Notes under the pieces: model-generated | The model's database searches: none | What the model saw: the letters and a program-made list of their open reading frames with translations, nothing else | Told to the model about the DNA's origin: nothing | Assembly: GCA_016184445.1 (NCBI GenBank) | Contig: JACPCT010000181.1 | Coordinates: 1-10,286 of the forward strand | Direction: 5' to 3' | Source of the DNA: Candidatus Tectimicrobiota bacterium | GTDB lineage: Bacteria; UBA8248 | DNA: 10,286 nt | Shown here: in pieces, positions 1 through 8,425 of the stretch | Numbering within the stretch: the stretch's first letter is position 1 | Layout: the number at the start of each line of letters is the position of its first letter | Program-made: the position numbers and the translations under genes

Positions 1-972
1 TACATCGTCCGCACCGCCAGCGAGGGCATGCCCGCCGAGGACATCGAGGCGAACGTCCGCTTCCTCCACGCCCTGTGGGAGGACATCCTGGGGCGCAACG
101 AGCGGGCGGGGGCGCCCTCCCTGCTCCACTACAACCTCAACCTCATCCAGCGGACCGTGCGGGACCTGTTCAACTCCTCCGTGGACCGCATGGTCATCGA
201 CGACGAGGAGGAGTACGCCCGTTGCCGCTCCTTCCTGGAGAGCTACTACCCGCACCTCCTCCCCCGCCTTCATCATTACACGGATGAGGAGCTCATCTTC
301 GACCACTTCGGCATCGAGCTCGAGATCGAGCGTGCCCTGGGCCAGCGTGTGTGGCTCCGCAGCGGAGGCTACATCGTGATCGACCAGACGGAGGCCCTCA
401 CCACCATCGACGTGAACACGGGGCGCTTCGTGGGCAAGCGGAACCCCGAGGAGACCATCCTCCAGACCAACCTCGAGGCCGTGCGCGAGATTGTCACCCA
501 GCTCCGCCTCCGCAACCTGGGCGGGATCATCATCGTCGACTTCATCGACATGGAACGCGAGGAGAGCAAGGAGAAGGTCTACAACGCCTTCAAGGAAGAG
601 CTCCGCAAGGACCGCTCCCGCACCAACATCCTCAAGATCAGCGACCTCGGCCTCGTCGAGATGACCCGCAAGCGCGTGCGGGACAGCCTCCAGCGCACCC
701 TCTGCGCCCCCTGCCCCTACTGCGAGGGGCGCGGGCGGGTGAAATCCCCCGCCTCCGTCGGCTACGAGGCGCTGCGGGAGGTGAGCCGGGCCCGCCACAC
801 CCACCGGAAGAGCCGGAAGTTCCTCCTCAACGTTCACCCGGACGTGGGGAGCCGCCTTCTGGAGGACGAGCGGCGTCACGTCGAGGAGGTGGAGAAGCGC
901 CTCGGCGTTCAGCTCGTCATCAAGGCCGACCCCGAGCTGCATATGGAAGGCTTCGAGGTCATCCCCGTCTAA
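1..972 (+). CDS. rng: Ribonuclease E/G family endoribonuclease, 5'-truncated by the window edge
   Basis: This is the C-terminal 323 residues of an Rne/Rng-family single-strand-specific endoribonuclease, which in known bacteria acts in rRNA maturation and mRNA decay. The frame is open from base 1, so the start and the N-terminal S1 domain lie upstream. The catalytic DNase I-like part is present: SGGYIVIDQTEALTTIDVNTG carries the metal-binding Asp (codon at 409-411), and GGIIIVDFIDME carries the second one (codon at 538-540). LGLVEMTRKR follows. CAPCPYC (bases 703-723) holds the CPxC zinc-link cysteines used for subunit dimerisation in RNase E. The protein ends about 80 residues after this motif and lacks the long disordered degradosome scaffold of E. 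coli RNase E, so it resembles RNase G. The family call is firm; G versus E is an inference from the short C-terminus. Confidence 0.95.
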   Translation, partial: YIVRTASEGMPAEDIEANVRFLHALWEDILGRNERAGAPSLLHYNLNLIQRTVRDLFNSSVDRMVIDDEEEYARCRSFLESYYPHLLPRLHHYTDEELIFDHFGIELEIERALGQRVWLRSGGYIVIDQTEALTTIDVNTGRFVGKRNPEETILQTNLEAVREIVTQLRLRNLGGIIIVDFIDMEREESKEKVYNAFKEELRKDRSRTNILKISDLGLVEMTRKRVRDSLQRTLCAPCPYCEGRGRVKSPASVGYEALREVSRARHTHRKSRKFLLNVHPDVGSRLLEDERRHVEEVEKRLGVQLVIKADPELHMEGFEVIPV

Positions 973-980
973 GCCTCCGG

Positions 981-1010
981 TTGACACCTCCGCCCTGCCG
1001 CCCTTAGGCT
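981..1010 (+). promoter_or_regulatory. Candidate sigma70-type promoter for the cpoB-like gene
   Basis: A perfect TTGACA (981-986) is followed after 18 bases by TAGGCT (1005-1010), which keeps the T1, A2 and T6 positions of the -10 consensus. Transcription would start near 1017 and leave a leader of about 20 bases before the start codon. It lies in the 67-base gap after the RNase gene. A perfect -35 is notable in such GC-rich DNA, but the -10 is only a half match. Confidence 0.5.
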
Positions 1011-1026
1011 CTGCCCGACCACTGGC

Positions 1027-1032
1027 AAGGAG
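1027..1032 (+). promoter_or_regulatory. Shine-Dalgarno site that favours the ATG start of the cpoB-like gene
   Basis: AAGGAG lies 7 bases before ATG 1040 and only 4 bases before the in-frame GTG at 1037. The spacing favours ATG 1040, one codon downstream of the GTG, as the start. Confidence 0.6.
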
Positions 1033-1039
1033 AAGTGTG

Positions 1040-1810
1040 ATGCGCCGGAGCCTCCTCGTCCTTCTGCTGCTGAGCGCCGCGGGCTGCGGAGGTTTTCCGC
1101 GGGCCGAGGGGGTTGCGCCCGCTTCCTCTTCGGCCGAGGAGAAGCCGAGCATCCTCCACCGCCAGGTCGTGGCCGCGCAGGAGAGGAGCGCCCGCCTCGA
1201 GGTCCAGGTCGCCCAGCTCGCCGAGCAGGTGAGGACCCTCGGGAACGTGGTCCGCGAGCTTCAGGGCCAGCGGACCCGAATGGAGGAGCAGATCGAGCGG
1301 TTGCGGCGGGAGCTGATAGGGGCGAAGGCCGTCCCCCCGCCCCCGCCGGCCCCCCGTCCCTCCGCCTCCGGTGCGGGCGCCCCGCCCCGCTCATCTTCCC
1401 GGATGGCCTCACTCTCGCCGGAGGGCGCCTACAACCTGGCCTATCGCGCGGTGCGGGAGAGGAAAAGCCGGGAAGCGGTCTCCCTTTTCCTGGAATTTCT
1501 GCGGCGGCATCCCTCGAACCCGCTCGCGGCCAACGCCCAATACTGGCTGGGGGAGAGCCACTACGACCTGAGCGAGTACACCCCAGCCCTAGAAGCGTTC
1601 GAGAAGGTTCTCCGACTTCACCCCGCGAGCCGAAAGGTTCCCGACGCCCTCTACATGCGGGGCCTGACCTTTCTCCGGCTGAAAAACCCCCGGCTGGCCG
1701 CCCTGGAGTTTGAAAAGCTGATCGAGCGCTTCCCACGCCATGCCCTCACCGAGAGGGCGAAAAACCAGCTCCGGACCCTCAATCTTTCAGGGAACAACGT
1801 CCAGCGGTAG
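1040..1810 (+). CDS. cpoB: CpoB/YbgF-like lipoprotein with coiled coil and TPR repeats
   Basis: The protein has 256 residues with the architecture of Tol-Pal-associated YbgF/CpoB, which in E. coli links outer-membrane constriction to septal peptidoglycan synthesis. Residues 1-15 are a basic then Leu-rich signal sequence ending in LSAAGC, a plausible lipobox with Cys16 as the lipidated residue. Gly at +2 is compatible with outer-membrane sorting. Residues about 38-93 form a heptad-like charged coiled coil, 97-123 a Pro/Ala/Ser-rich linker, and about 128-256 three TPR units, including AQYWLGESHYDLSEYTPAL and ALYMRGLTFLRLKNPRLAAL. E. coli CpoB is a soluble periplasmic protein encoded beside pal, whereas this one looks lipid-anchored and has no tol or pal gene in view. 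The gene has its own promoter candidate. It could instead be a BamD-like or other TPR lipoprotein, but the coiled coil-linker-TPR order fits YbgF best. Confidence 0.82.
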   Translation: MRRSLLVLLLLSAAGCGGFPRAEGVAPASSSAEEKPSILHRQVVAAQERSARLEVQVAQLAEQVRTLGNVVRELQGQRTRMEEQIERLRRELIGAKAVPPPPPAPRPSASGAGAPPRSSSRMASLSPEGAYNLAYRAVRERKSREAVSLFLEFLRRHPSNPLAANAQYWLGESHYDLSEYTPALEAFEKVLRLHPASRKVPDALYMRGLTFLRLKNPRLAALEFEKLIERFPRHALTERAKNQLRTLNLSGNNVQR

Positions 1811-1964
1811 ACCCCTTCAACCGATCCGTAGCAAGATGGCGATGAAAGAACGAAAGCCTCTCTTCTCCGCCCCTTTTAAATTCCACGCCTTGACACGGGT
1901 CGCACTCCCCGTGGTATGGAACCAGTGCCCGAGAGGGAGCCGCCTCACCTATTTGAGGTAAGGG
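1811..1964 (+). other. Intergenic region between cpoB-like gene and dprA
   Basis: These 154 bases are less GC-rich than the flanking genes and carry no convincing ORF. They hold a promoter candidate (1890-1920) and the dprA Shine-Dalgarno GAGGTAAGG (1955-1963). I see no clear riboswitch or strong terminator. Confidence 0.6.
1890..1920 (+). promoter_or_regulatory. Weak candidate promoter for the dprA-hslU operon
   Basis: A perfect TTGACA (1890-1895) is followed after a long 19-base spacer by TATGGA (1915-1920). At the usual 17-base spacing the hexamer is the poorer GGTATG. The position, about 45 bases before the dprA start, is right for an operon promoter, and the perfect -35 repeats what is seen ahead of the cpoB-like gene. 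The -10 and spacing are not ideal, hence the modest confidence. Confidence 0.4.
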
Positions 1965-3105
1965 ATGGATGGAATAATCGAGGGAATCCGCCGTTCCTGG
2001 AGCTCCGGAGCCCGCTCCATCTCGGACGCGTGGCTCGTTCTCCAAGTGCTTCCCGGCATGACCCCCGAGCGGCTGCACCGCCTTTTGGAGGCCTTTGGCG
2101 GCCCCCAGGAGGCCCTCGCGGCCCCGGTGCCGGACTTCGCCCGGCTCGGCGGCCGGAAGGCTGCGGAGGCCCTTGAACGGGAGGCCCCGCATGACCTCGC
2201 CGCCCGTCTCCGGCGGGAGGCGGAGGCCGGAGGGGCCGGGATCATGACCCGGGACCAGGCGGCCTTCCCCGAACTCCTTCAGGCCATCTTCGCGGCCCCG
2301 GGCGCGCTCTACGTCGAGGGGAGGCTGGAGGGCGGGCCGGCCCTCGCCCTCGTGGGGACGCGCCACCCGAGCGAGTACGGCCGCCGGATGGCCCGGGAGA
2401 TCGCCGGCGCCCTCGCCGCCCAGGGCTTCACCATCGTGAGCGGGATGGCCCACGGGATCGACGCCGAGGCCCACATGGGCACCCTTGAGGCCGGCGGGCG
2501 CACCGTGGCCGTCCTGGGCTGCGGCCTGGGGGTGCAGTACCCCTCCGACCACCAGGAGCTGCGCGCGAAGATCGCCTCCCAGGGCGCCGTGGTCTCGGAG
2601 TTCCCCTGGGCGGCCACCCCCTACCCGGCGAATTTCCCCCGGCGCAACCGCGTCATCAGCGGGCTCTCGGCCGCGACGGTGGTGGTCGAGGCCGCCCACC
2701 GGAGCGGCGCCCTCCTTACGGCCAAGCTCGCGGCCGAGCAGGGGCGTGAGGTTATGGCCCTGCCGCGCTGGCTGCCACCGCTTGATCAAGGAGGGCGCCC
2801 AATTGGTGGAGGGCGTAGAGGACATCCTGGCCGCGCTGCCCTCCTTCGTCCGGAGCCAGGCCGTCGCCCAGCCTTCTGTTCTTCCAGCGGAAAAGTCCGG
2901 ACATGCCGCGCCGGAGGCGGAGGATCCCTCCCTCCCCGAGTTGGATCGGGCGCTGCTGGCCCGCCTGGGGACGGGAGAAGACTCCATCGAGGGCCTCACC
3001 CGGTCACTGGGCCTGCGGCCCGAGGAGGTGGCCGGGGCGCTCCTCCAACTTGAGATCCAGGGGAGAGTCCGCCGGACGGGGGGAGGCCTCTACCGGAGAG
3101 CGTGA
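1965..3105 (+). pseudogene. dprA: DNA-processing protein DprA (Smf), frameshifted by an internal deletion
   Basis: DprA binds incoming single-stranded DNA and loads RecA during natural transformation. The ATG at 1965 has a GAGGTAAGG Shine-Dalgarno directly upstream. An N-terminal helix-hairpin-helix/SAM-like region (LPGMTPERLHRLLEAFGG) is followed by the Rossmann-like core: GTRHPSEYG from residue 131, SGMAHGID at 159-166, FPRRNR at 224-229, then SGALLTAKLAAEQGREVMALP ending at Pro267 (codon 2763-2765). The homologous reading then jumps frame: GCHRLIKEGAQLVEGVEDIL begins at 2770 in the +1 frame and continues into a DprA-type winged helix that stops at 3105. Family members have about nine residues between this Pro and the GC/GT-N-R-L motif; here only four bases remain, which fits a loss of about 23 bases. 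The original frame runs on to a stop at 3053 with a nonsense tail. The gene is either inactive or affected by an assembly error. Confidence 0.88.
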
Positions 3106-3123
3106 TTTCCGGGAGGAAACCAC

Positions 3124-3603
3124 ATGAGGGAAAAATTGTTCGCCATGATGCGGCTGCTGGTGGACCAGGCGATGGAGGGGAGCCACATCCTCCAGGACGA
3201 GCGGGAGATCTCCAACTTCCTGGCCAGCCGGGGCTTCCAGCAGGAGGACATCTACGACGCCCTCTCCTGGCTCCAGCAGCTTCCCCTGGACCGCCGGGAG
3301 GGCGGGGACACCTTCACCCAGAGCCGGAGAGGGCAGGCCGTGCGCGTGCTGCACCCGGAGGAGCATCTCGCATTCTCGCCCGCGGCTCAGGGAATCGTTC
3401 ACCGTCTCTACAACGCCGGCGCCATCGACGATTGGCTCCGTGAGGAGCTCATCCAGCGGTGCATCGATCTGAGCGAGGAAGAAATAGGGCTCGCCGAGGT
3501 CAGGACGGTGGCGCTCCTGGTCCTTCTCCGGGAGCGCCGTGACGCCTTGAGGCCCGGCGTGCTACAGATGCTCCGGGATGACAACGTCCGCCTGCCAGAT
3601 TGA
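3124..3603 (+). CDS. smg: DUF494 (Smg) family protein
   Basis: The protein has 159 residues, close to the length of E. coli Smg, and is recognised by its N-terminus (MREKLFAMMRLLVDQAMEG), the ISNFLASRGFQQEDIYDALSWL helix block and a C-terminal LRERRDALRPGVLQML segment. The biochemical function of the DUF494 family is not established. It is mostly helical and acidic, with no signal peptide or membrane segment, so it is probably cytoplasmic. GGAGG at 3112-3116 lies 7 bases before the ATG. The gene sits 18 bases after dprA and 6 bases before topA, matching the dprA-smg-topA order of many Proteobacteria and suggesting co-transcription. The association with dprA and topA hints at a DNA-related role, but nothing in the sequence proves one. 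Confidence 0.88.
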   Translation: MREKLFAMMRLLVDQAMEGSHILQDEREISNFLASRGFQQEDIYDALSWLQQLPLDRREGGDTFTQSRRGQAVRVLHPEEHLAFSPAAQGIVHRLYNAGAIDDWLREELIQRCIDLSEEEIGLAEVRTVALLVLLRERRDALRPGVLQMLRDDNVRLPD

Positions 3604-3609
3604 GGCCGC

Positions 3610-6132
3610 ATGACCGAGAAAAAGATCAAGGCCCGCCCAAGGGCCAAGAAGACCCAGATAAAGACGAGGGACGCGGGAGCTGAAGCGGCTCCGAAGCTCC
3701 TCATCGTCGAGTCGCCAGCGAAGGTGAGGACGATCCAGAAGATCCTGGGGCCTGAGTTCGCCATCATGGCTTCCAGGGGGCACGTCCGCGACCTCCAGAA
3801 GACTGGCGAGCGGCGAATGGGGATAGACATCCGGGACGACTTCCGGGCCGATTACGGCGAGATCCCCGCGAAGAAGAAGGCCATCGAGGAGCTGCGCCGT
3901 GCCGCCAAGGCGGCAAGGGAGATCTACCTCGCCCCTGACCCCGACCGGGAAGGAGAGGCCATCGCCTGGCACGTCAAGGAGATCCTCGGGGACGGACGCC
4001 GCGGGGATTCCATCTACCGCGTCTCGTTCAACGAGATCACCTCCCGCGCCGTGAAGGAAGCGCTCCAGCGCCCCGGGCGCATCGACCAGAAGAAAGTGGA
4101 CGCCCAGGAAACCCGCCGCAAGCTGGACCGCATCGTGGGCTTCAAGCTCTCGGGCGAGATTCTCTGGAACAAGGTGGCCTTCGGCCTGAGCGCGGGCCGG
4201 GTGCAGTCCGTCGCCCTCCGCCTCGTCTGCGAGCGCGAGGACGAGATCGAGGCCTTCCAGCCCAAGGAGTATTGGACCATCACCGCCTTTCTCCGGAAGG
4301 AGGGCACTCCTCCTCCCTTCGAGGCCAAGCTCCACCGGATCGGGGACCGGGAGGCCGAGATCGCCACCGAAGAAGAGGCGCGCTCCCTCGCCGGCCGGAT
4401 CCAGGGAGCGGACCTCCGGGTCTCCAAGGTCGAGCGCCGCGAGCGCCGCCGCCGCCCGCCCGCGCCCTTCATCACGAGCACCCTCCAGCAGGAGAGCTCG
4501 AACAAGCTCCGCTGCAGCGCCAAGCGCACCATGAGCATCGCCCAGACCCTCTATGAGGGGGTGGACCTCGGGCGCGATCTCGGGACCGTCGGCCTCATCA
4601 CTTACATGCGGACCGACTCCGTCCGCCTGGCCCCGGAGGCCGTGGACGCCGCGCGCGCTTTCATCCAAGAGAACTTCAGCGCCGCGCACCTGCCCGAGAA
4701 GCCCCCTGTCTACAAGACGGGGGAGATGGCCCAGGACGCCCACGAGGCCATCCGGCCCACCGACCTCCGCCTGCACCCGGACCGGATCGCCAGCCGCCTC
4801 AAGCCGGAGCAGTCCGCTCTCTACACCCTCATCTGGCGGCGCTTCATCGCCAGTCAGATGGCCCCCGCCGTCTACGACCAGACGAGCGTTGACATCTCGG
4901 CGGAAGAGCTCTTGCTCCGCGCGACCGGGTCGGTGCTCAAGTTCGCCGGCTTCCTCGACGCCTACCAGGATAGGCCGGAGGAAACGTCCGACGCTCCGCC
5001 CGAGGGCGAGGAGGAGAACGGCCGTGCGGCCAACGGCCGCGACCGGCTGCTGCCCCCCCTCGAGGAGAACGACCCGCTGCGGCTGCGCGCGGCCGAGGCC
5101 GCCTCCACCGGCGTCCTCCCCGAGCAACACTTCACCCAGCCGCCGCCCCGATACACGGAGGCAACCCTGGTCAAGGAGCTGGAGGAGGATGGCGTGGGCC
5201 GCCCGAGCACCTACGCTTCCATCCTGGACACCCTTGAGAAGCGGAAGTACGTCACCATCGAGCGGCGCAAGCGGCAGCTCATCCCCACCTCCCTCGGCAG
5301 GGAGGTGAACAAGCTCCTCGTGCGGGGCTTCCCCGAGGTGATGGACGTCAAGTTCACCGCCAAGATGGAGAGCGACCTCGACGACATCGAGAAGGGGAGC
5401 GCGCCCTGGCTTCCCATCCTCCGCTCCTTCTACGACAAGTTCGACAAGACCGTGCAGGTGGCCAAGAAGGCTCTGCCCAACCTCAAGACCCACACCGAGC
5501 CGGTCGAGCGGGCGTGCCCCGCTTGCGGCCAGCCCCTGGTCAAGCGCTTCAGCAAGAACGGATGGTTCATCTCCTGTTCGGCCTATCCGGAATGCAAGTT
5601 CGCGGAAAGCCTTCCGGCAGAGGGCGCTGGCCAGGAACAGGACGAGGAGATCGCCCTCATCGAAGAGAAGGCGCCTCCCTGCGATGAATGCGGGGCGCCC
5701 ATGCAGGCCCGGCGCGGTCCGTTTGGTCCTTACCTCGTCTGCTCGGCCCTCCCCAAGGGGCACAAGACCCGCAAAATCCTCCCCGGCGGGGCGGCGGCGG
5801 CCGCCCCGGTGCCCACGGGCGTGGCTTGCGGGCGGGAGGGTTGCGGCGGCGAGCTGGTGATGCGGCGCTCCCGGAAATCGGGAAAGCCCTTCTACGGCTG
5901 CAGCACGTTCCCCGAGTGCAAATACGTGGTCTGGGACCGGCCCATCGCCCAGCCCTGCCCGTCCTGCGGCCATCCCCTCATGACGATCAAGACCGCGAAG
6001 AAGAGCGGGGTCCACTTGGCCTGCCCCATCAAGTCTTGCGGACACACCGAGCCGGCCCCGCCCGGTCTCCTGGCCAGCTTGGGGACGGGCGGCCGCAACG
6101 AACCGGAGAAGGGGCAGGAGGTGCCGGCGTGA
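3610..6132 (+). CDS. topA: DNA topoisomerase I (type IA)
   Basis: This 840-residue enzyme relaxes negative supercoils by cutting one strand and holding the 5' phosphate on a tyrosine. After a basic tail (residues 1-29) comes the TOPRIM domain: [10 protein letters not shown] with Glu34, SRGHVRDL, and DPDREGE with acidic residues D110, D112 and E114. The breakage motif [13 protein letters not shown] places the catalytic tyrosine at Tyr332. [17 protein letters not shown] and [12 protein letters not shown] are also intact. The C-terminus carries four zinc-ribbon-like units beginning near Cys636, Cys691, Cys740 and Cys783. The second ends in CSALPKGH and lacks the usual last cysteine, so it may be degenerate or use His. 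The ATG follows the smg stop after 6 bases, with a weak GAGG at 3602-3605. The stop overlaps the trmFO start. The gene appears complete, and confidence is high. Confidence 0.97.
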   Translation: MTEKKIKARPRAKKTQIKTRDAGAEAAPKLLIVESPAKVRTIQKILGPEFAIMASRGHVRDLQKTGERRMGIDIRDDFRADYGEIPAKKKAIEELRRAAKAAREIYLAPDPDREGEAIAWHVKEILGDGRRGDSIYRVSFNEITSRAVKEALQRPGRIDQKKVDAQETRRKLDRIVGFKLSGEILWNKVAFGLSAGRVQSVALRLVCEREDEIEAFQPKEYWTITAFLRKEGTPPPFEAKLHRIGDREAEIATEEEARSLAGRIQGADLRVSKVERRERRRRPPAPFITSTLQQESSNKLRCSAKRTMSIAQTLYEGVDLGRDLGTVGLITYMRTDSVRLAPEAVDAARAFIQENFSAAHLPEKPPVYKTGEMAQDAHEAIRPTDLRLHPDRIASRLKPEQSALYTLIWRRFIASQMAPAVYDQTSVDISAEELLLRATGSVLKFAGFLDAYQDRPEETSDAPPEGEEENGRAANGRDRLLPPLEENDPLRLRAAEAASTGVLPEQHFTQPPPRYTEATLVKELEEDGVGRPSTYASILDTLEKRKYVTIERRKRQLIPTSLGREVNKLLVRGFPEVMDVKFTAKMESDLDDIEKGSAPWLPILRSFYDKFDKTVQVAKKALPNLKTHTEPVERACPACGQPLVKRFSKNGWFISCSAYPECKFAESLPAEGAGQEQDEEIALIEEKAPPCDECGAPMQARRGPFGPYLVCSALPKGHKTRKILPGGAAAAAPVPTGVACGREGCGGELVMRRSRKSGKPFYGCSTFPECKYVVWDRPIAQPCPSCGHPLMTIKTAKKSGVHLACPIKSCGHTEPAPPGLLASLGTGGRNEPEKGQEVPA
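6116..6121 (+). promoter_or_regulatory. Shine-Dalgarno site setting the GTG start of trmFO
   Basis: AGGAGG lies 7 bases before GTG 6129, inside the 3' end of topA. It supports the GTG start, which overlaps the topA TGA as GTGA. No suitable in-frame ATG lies nearby, and the FAD-binding fold begins at once after this GTG. Confidence 0.7.
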
Positions 6133-7463
6133 GCGCCCGCCTGCGCATCATCGGGGGAGGGCTGGCCGGGAGCGAGGCCGCGTGGCAGGCGGCCAAGCGG
6201 GGCGTCGAGGTGGACCTCTACGAGATGCGCCCCGTGGTCCCGACTCCCGCCCACCAATCGGACGCCCTGGCCGAGCTGGTCTGCTCGAATTCCCTGCGCT
6301 CCAACTCGCTGGAGAACGCCTCGGGGCTGCTGAAGGAGGAGATGCGGCGGCTCGACTCCCTTATCCTCCAGGCGGCGGACGCCAGCCGGGTTCCCGCGGG
6401 CACGGCCCTGGCCGTGGACCGCAACCTGTTCAGCCGCCGGGTCACCGAGGTGATCCTGGCGGAGCCGCGCATCCGGGTACACCGGGAGGAGGTCACCTCC
6501 CTCGCGGGAGACGCTCCCACCATCCTCGCCACCGGGCCCCTCACCAGCCCGGCGTTGGCGGCCGAGATGGCCCGGCTGACCCAGGGAAAGTACCTCTACT
6601 TCTACGACGCCATCTCCCCCATCCTCTACGGCGAGAGCATTGACATGACGGTGGCCTTTCAGGCCTCTCGCTACGGGAAGGACATGGAGGAGGAGAGCGA
6701 GGGCGACTACCTGAACCTCGGCCTGAGCGAGGAGGAGTACAACCGCTTCATCGATCTCGTCCTGGAGGGGGAGAAGATCCCCCTGCGGGACTTCGAGAAG
6801 GCCATCTATTTCGAGGGGTGCCTGCCCATCGAGGAGATGGCCTCCCGCGGGCGCGACACCCTGGCCTTCGGACCCATGAAGCCCGTGGGCATCGAGCACC
6901 CCGTAACCGGGCAGACCTACCACGCCGTCGTCCAGCTCCGCCGCGAGGACCTGACCGGGGAGTTCTTCTCCATGGTGGGGTTCCAGACCCGCCTCCGCTA
7001 CCCGGAGCAGAAGCGCATCTTCGTCACCCTCCCCGGCCTCCAGAACGGGCGCTTCCTCCGCTACGGGAGCCTGCACCGCAACACCTACATCAACGCCCCG
7101 CGCCTCATGCGGGTCACCCTCCAGCTCAAGCGCCACCCGCACCTGTTCGTCGCCGGCCAGATCACCGGCGTGGAGGGCTATCTCGAATCCTCCGCCATCG
7201 GCCTCCTCGCGGGCCTGAACGCGGCGGCGCTGCTCCGGGGGGAGCCCATCGTGCCTCCACCCCCGGCCACGGCGCTGGGGGCGCTCAACCGCTACATCGT
7301 CGAAACCGACCCGAAGAATTTCCAGCCGATGAACGTCAACTTCGGCCTCTTCCCGCCCCTGGAGAAGCGGGTCTCGCGCAAGGATCGCAAGCGGCACATC
7401 GTCGAGCGAGCCCTCCGGGACCTCAAGCCATGGCTCGAGCGGATGATGCCCCAAGTCGCATGA
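6129..7463 (+). CDS. trmFO: Methylenetetrahydrofolate-tRNA-(uracil-54-C5)-methyltransferase TrmFO
   Basis: This 444-residue FAD enzyme makes m5U54 in the tRNA T-loop, taking carbon from methylene-tetrahydrofolate and reducing power from NAD(P)H, unlike SAM-dependent TrmA. It begins with the dinucleotide-binding motif [19 protein letters not shown] and then EMRP. The conserved [10 protein letters not shown] carries Cys52 and FEGCLPIE carries Cys231, matching the two functional cysteines of the Bacillus enzyme. [46 protein letters not shown] and [10 protein letters not shown] are all present, and the length is typical (about 435-450). The start is GTG, preceded by a strong Shine-Dalgarno and overlapping the topA stop by 4 bases. 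The gene overlaps xerC by 4 bases at its end. Older databases call it gid. The product call is very secure. Confidence 0.97.
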   Translation: MSARLRIIGGGLAGSEAAWQAAKRGVEVDLYEMRPVVPTPAHQSDALAELVCSNSLRSNSLENASGLLKEEMRRLDSLILQAADASRVPAGTALAVDRNLFSRRVTEVILAEPRIRVHREEVTSLAGDAPTILATGPLTSPALAAEMARLTQGKYLYFYDAISPILYGESIDMTVAFQASRYGKDMEEESEGDYLNLGLSEEEYNRFIDLVLEGEKIPLRDFEKAIYFEGCLPIEEMASRGRDTLAFGPMKPVGIEHPVTGQTYHAVVQLRREDLTGEFFSMVGFQTRLRYPEQKRIFVTLPGLQNGRFLRYGSLHRNTYINAPRLMRVTLQLKRHPHLFVAGQITGVEGYLESSAIGLLAGLNAAALLRGEPIVPPPPATALGALNRYIVETDPKNFQPMNVNFGLFPPLEKRVSRKDRKRHIVERALRDLKPWLERMMPQVA

Positions 7464-8425
7464 CCGGCGGCCTGACCGGGGCGCGGAAGCGCTTCGAGGC
7501 GTATCTCCGCGAGGAACGGGGGGCCTCGGAGCACACCCTGCGGGCCTACGTCTCGGACCTGGCCGACTTCGACCTCTTCCTGCGGGAGTGGGCGGGAGAG
7601 CCCGTTCCGCCGGCCCGGGTGGACGGCCTGGCCGTGCGTGCCTACCTCGCCCATTTGCACCGGCGGCGGGCGGGCACGGCCACGGTCAACCGCCATCTCG
7701 CGAGCCTGCGGACTTTCTTCCGCTTCCTCCGGCGGGAGGGGCTCGCGGAGGGGAATCCGGCCGAGGGCCTTCCCTCCCCCAAGCAGTCCCGCAAGCTCCC
7801 CACCTTCCTCCCGGTGGACGACGCCGCGCGTCTCCTGGAGCTGCCCGACACCGCCACCCCCGAGGGTCGGCGGGACCGGGCCATGCTGGAGGTCCTCTAC
7901 GGCTCGGGCCTGCGCGTGGGGGAGCTGGCCGCGCTGAACGATGGGGACGTGGACACGCGCGAGCGGCTCATCCGGGTGCGGGGCAAGGGCAAGAAGGAGC
8001 GCATCGTCCCGATGACCCTGAAAGCCGCCCAGGCGATCGAGGCCTTCCTCTCCGGGCGCCCTCCCCTTCCCCCCCAGGAGAAGGGCCAATCCGGGGATTC
8101 CCCCCTCTTCCGCAACTCCCGGGGCGGGCGGCTCACCACGGGGCGGGCCCGGGCCATCCTGCGCGGCTATGAATCCCGGGGCGGGTTCGGCTATCATTTC
8201 ACCCCGCACGCGCTGCGCCACAGCGCGGCGACCCACCTCCTGGAGATGGGGGCGGACCTGCGGTCCATCCAGGAGCTCCTGGGGCACGCGAGCCTGTCCA
8301 CCACCCAGCGCTACACCCAGGTGGACTTCGATCACCTCCGGGCCGTCTACGACGCCGCTCATCCCCGGGCCCGGGCCGGCGGCGGGGGCAAGCAGGAGCG
8401 GGAGAGGCGCGTGAAGCGTTCATGA
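7460..8425 (+). CDS. xerC: Tyrosine recombinase XerC-like
   Basis: This 321-residue site-specific recombinase probably resolves chromosome dimers at dif with a XerD partner encoded elsewhere. Residues about 7-95 are the SAM-like DNA-binding domain ([33 protein letters not shown]). The catalytic domain has all signature residues: Arg152 in GSGLRVGEL, Lys176 in [11 protein letters not shown], His250 and Arg253 in [12 protein letters not shown], His276 in [11 protein letters not shown], and the nucleophile Tyr285 in QRYTQV. Its place after trmFO and before hslVU matches xerC/codV in other bacteria, which favours XerC over XerD or an integrase. A basic, Gly-rich tail of about 20 residues follows the domain. 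ATG overlaps the trmFO stop as ATGA, and no strong Shine-Dalgarno is visible, so translation is probably coupled. Confidence 0.94.
   Translation: MTGGLTGARKRFEAYLREERGASEHTLRAYVSDLADFDLFLREWAGEPVPPARVDGLAVRAYLAHLHRRRAGTATVNRHLASLRTFFRFLRREGLAEGNPAEGLPSPKQSRKLPTFLPVDDAARLLELPDTATPEGRRDRAMLEVLYGSGLRVGELAALNDGDVDTRERLIRVRGKGKKERIVPMTLKAAQAIEAFLSGRPPLPPQEKGQSGDSPLFRNSRGGRLTTGRARAILRGYESRGGFGYHFTPHALRHSAATHLLEMGADLRSIQELLGHASLSTTQRYTQVDFDHLRAVYDAAHPRARAGGGGKQERERRVKRS

Noticed and set aside
969..1736. A 255-codon minus-strand frame opposite the cpoB-like gene.
   Set aside because: It is Arg/Pro/Gly/Ser-rich, shows no domain, and lies opposite a clear lipoprotein gene with its own promoter and Shine-Dalgarno.
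1838..1877. Possible terminator after the cpoB-like gene: GGCG(AT)GAA pairing with TTC(TC)CGCC, followed by a short T run.
   Set aside because: Only seven pairs, interrupted by two mismatches, with a 16-base loop and just four Ts. It is too weak to support, though it is in the right place.
2763..2775. Programmed +1 frameshifting as an explanation for the two dprA frames.
   Set aside because: I see no slippery site or stop codon at the junction, and a frameshift alone would not restore the missing loop. A deletion explains both facts.
5017..5040. Two AACGGCCG copies 15 bases apart and a GCGGCC-AAC-GGCCGC hairpin inside topA.
   Set aside because: They fall in a variable acidic linker and encode a small NGR repeat. 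A minor local duplication in GC-rich coding DNA is the simplest explanation.
3562..6045. An 827-codon open frame on the minus strand opposite topA, and similar long minus-strand frames opposite trmFO, xerC and hslU.
   Set aside because: Stop codons are rare in GC-rich DNA, and these frames mirror strongly conserved plus-strand genes. Their translations are low-complexity and rich in Gly, Leu, Asp and Arg, with no recognisable domain.
5688..6128. Apparent N-terminal extension of TrmFO by about 147 codons, which would overlap the end of topA.
   Set aside because: This stretch is the topA zinc-ribbon region in another frame. The GTG at 6129 has a strong Shine-Dalgarno and sits just before the FAD-binding motif.
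6818..7459. Apparent N-terminal extension of XerC by about 214 codons.
   Set aside because: It is an out-of-frame reading of trmFO, rich in Pro, Arg and His. The recombinase fold starts shortly after ATG 7460.
7460..8425. The tyrosine recombinase as a sign of an integrated mobile element.
   Set aside because: Its motifs, its length and its position between trmFO and hslV match chromosomal XerC, and no attachment repeats, tRNA or cargo genes are present.
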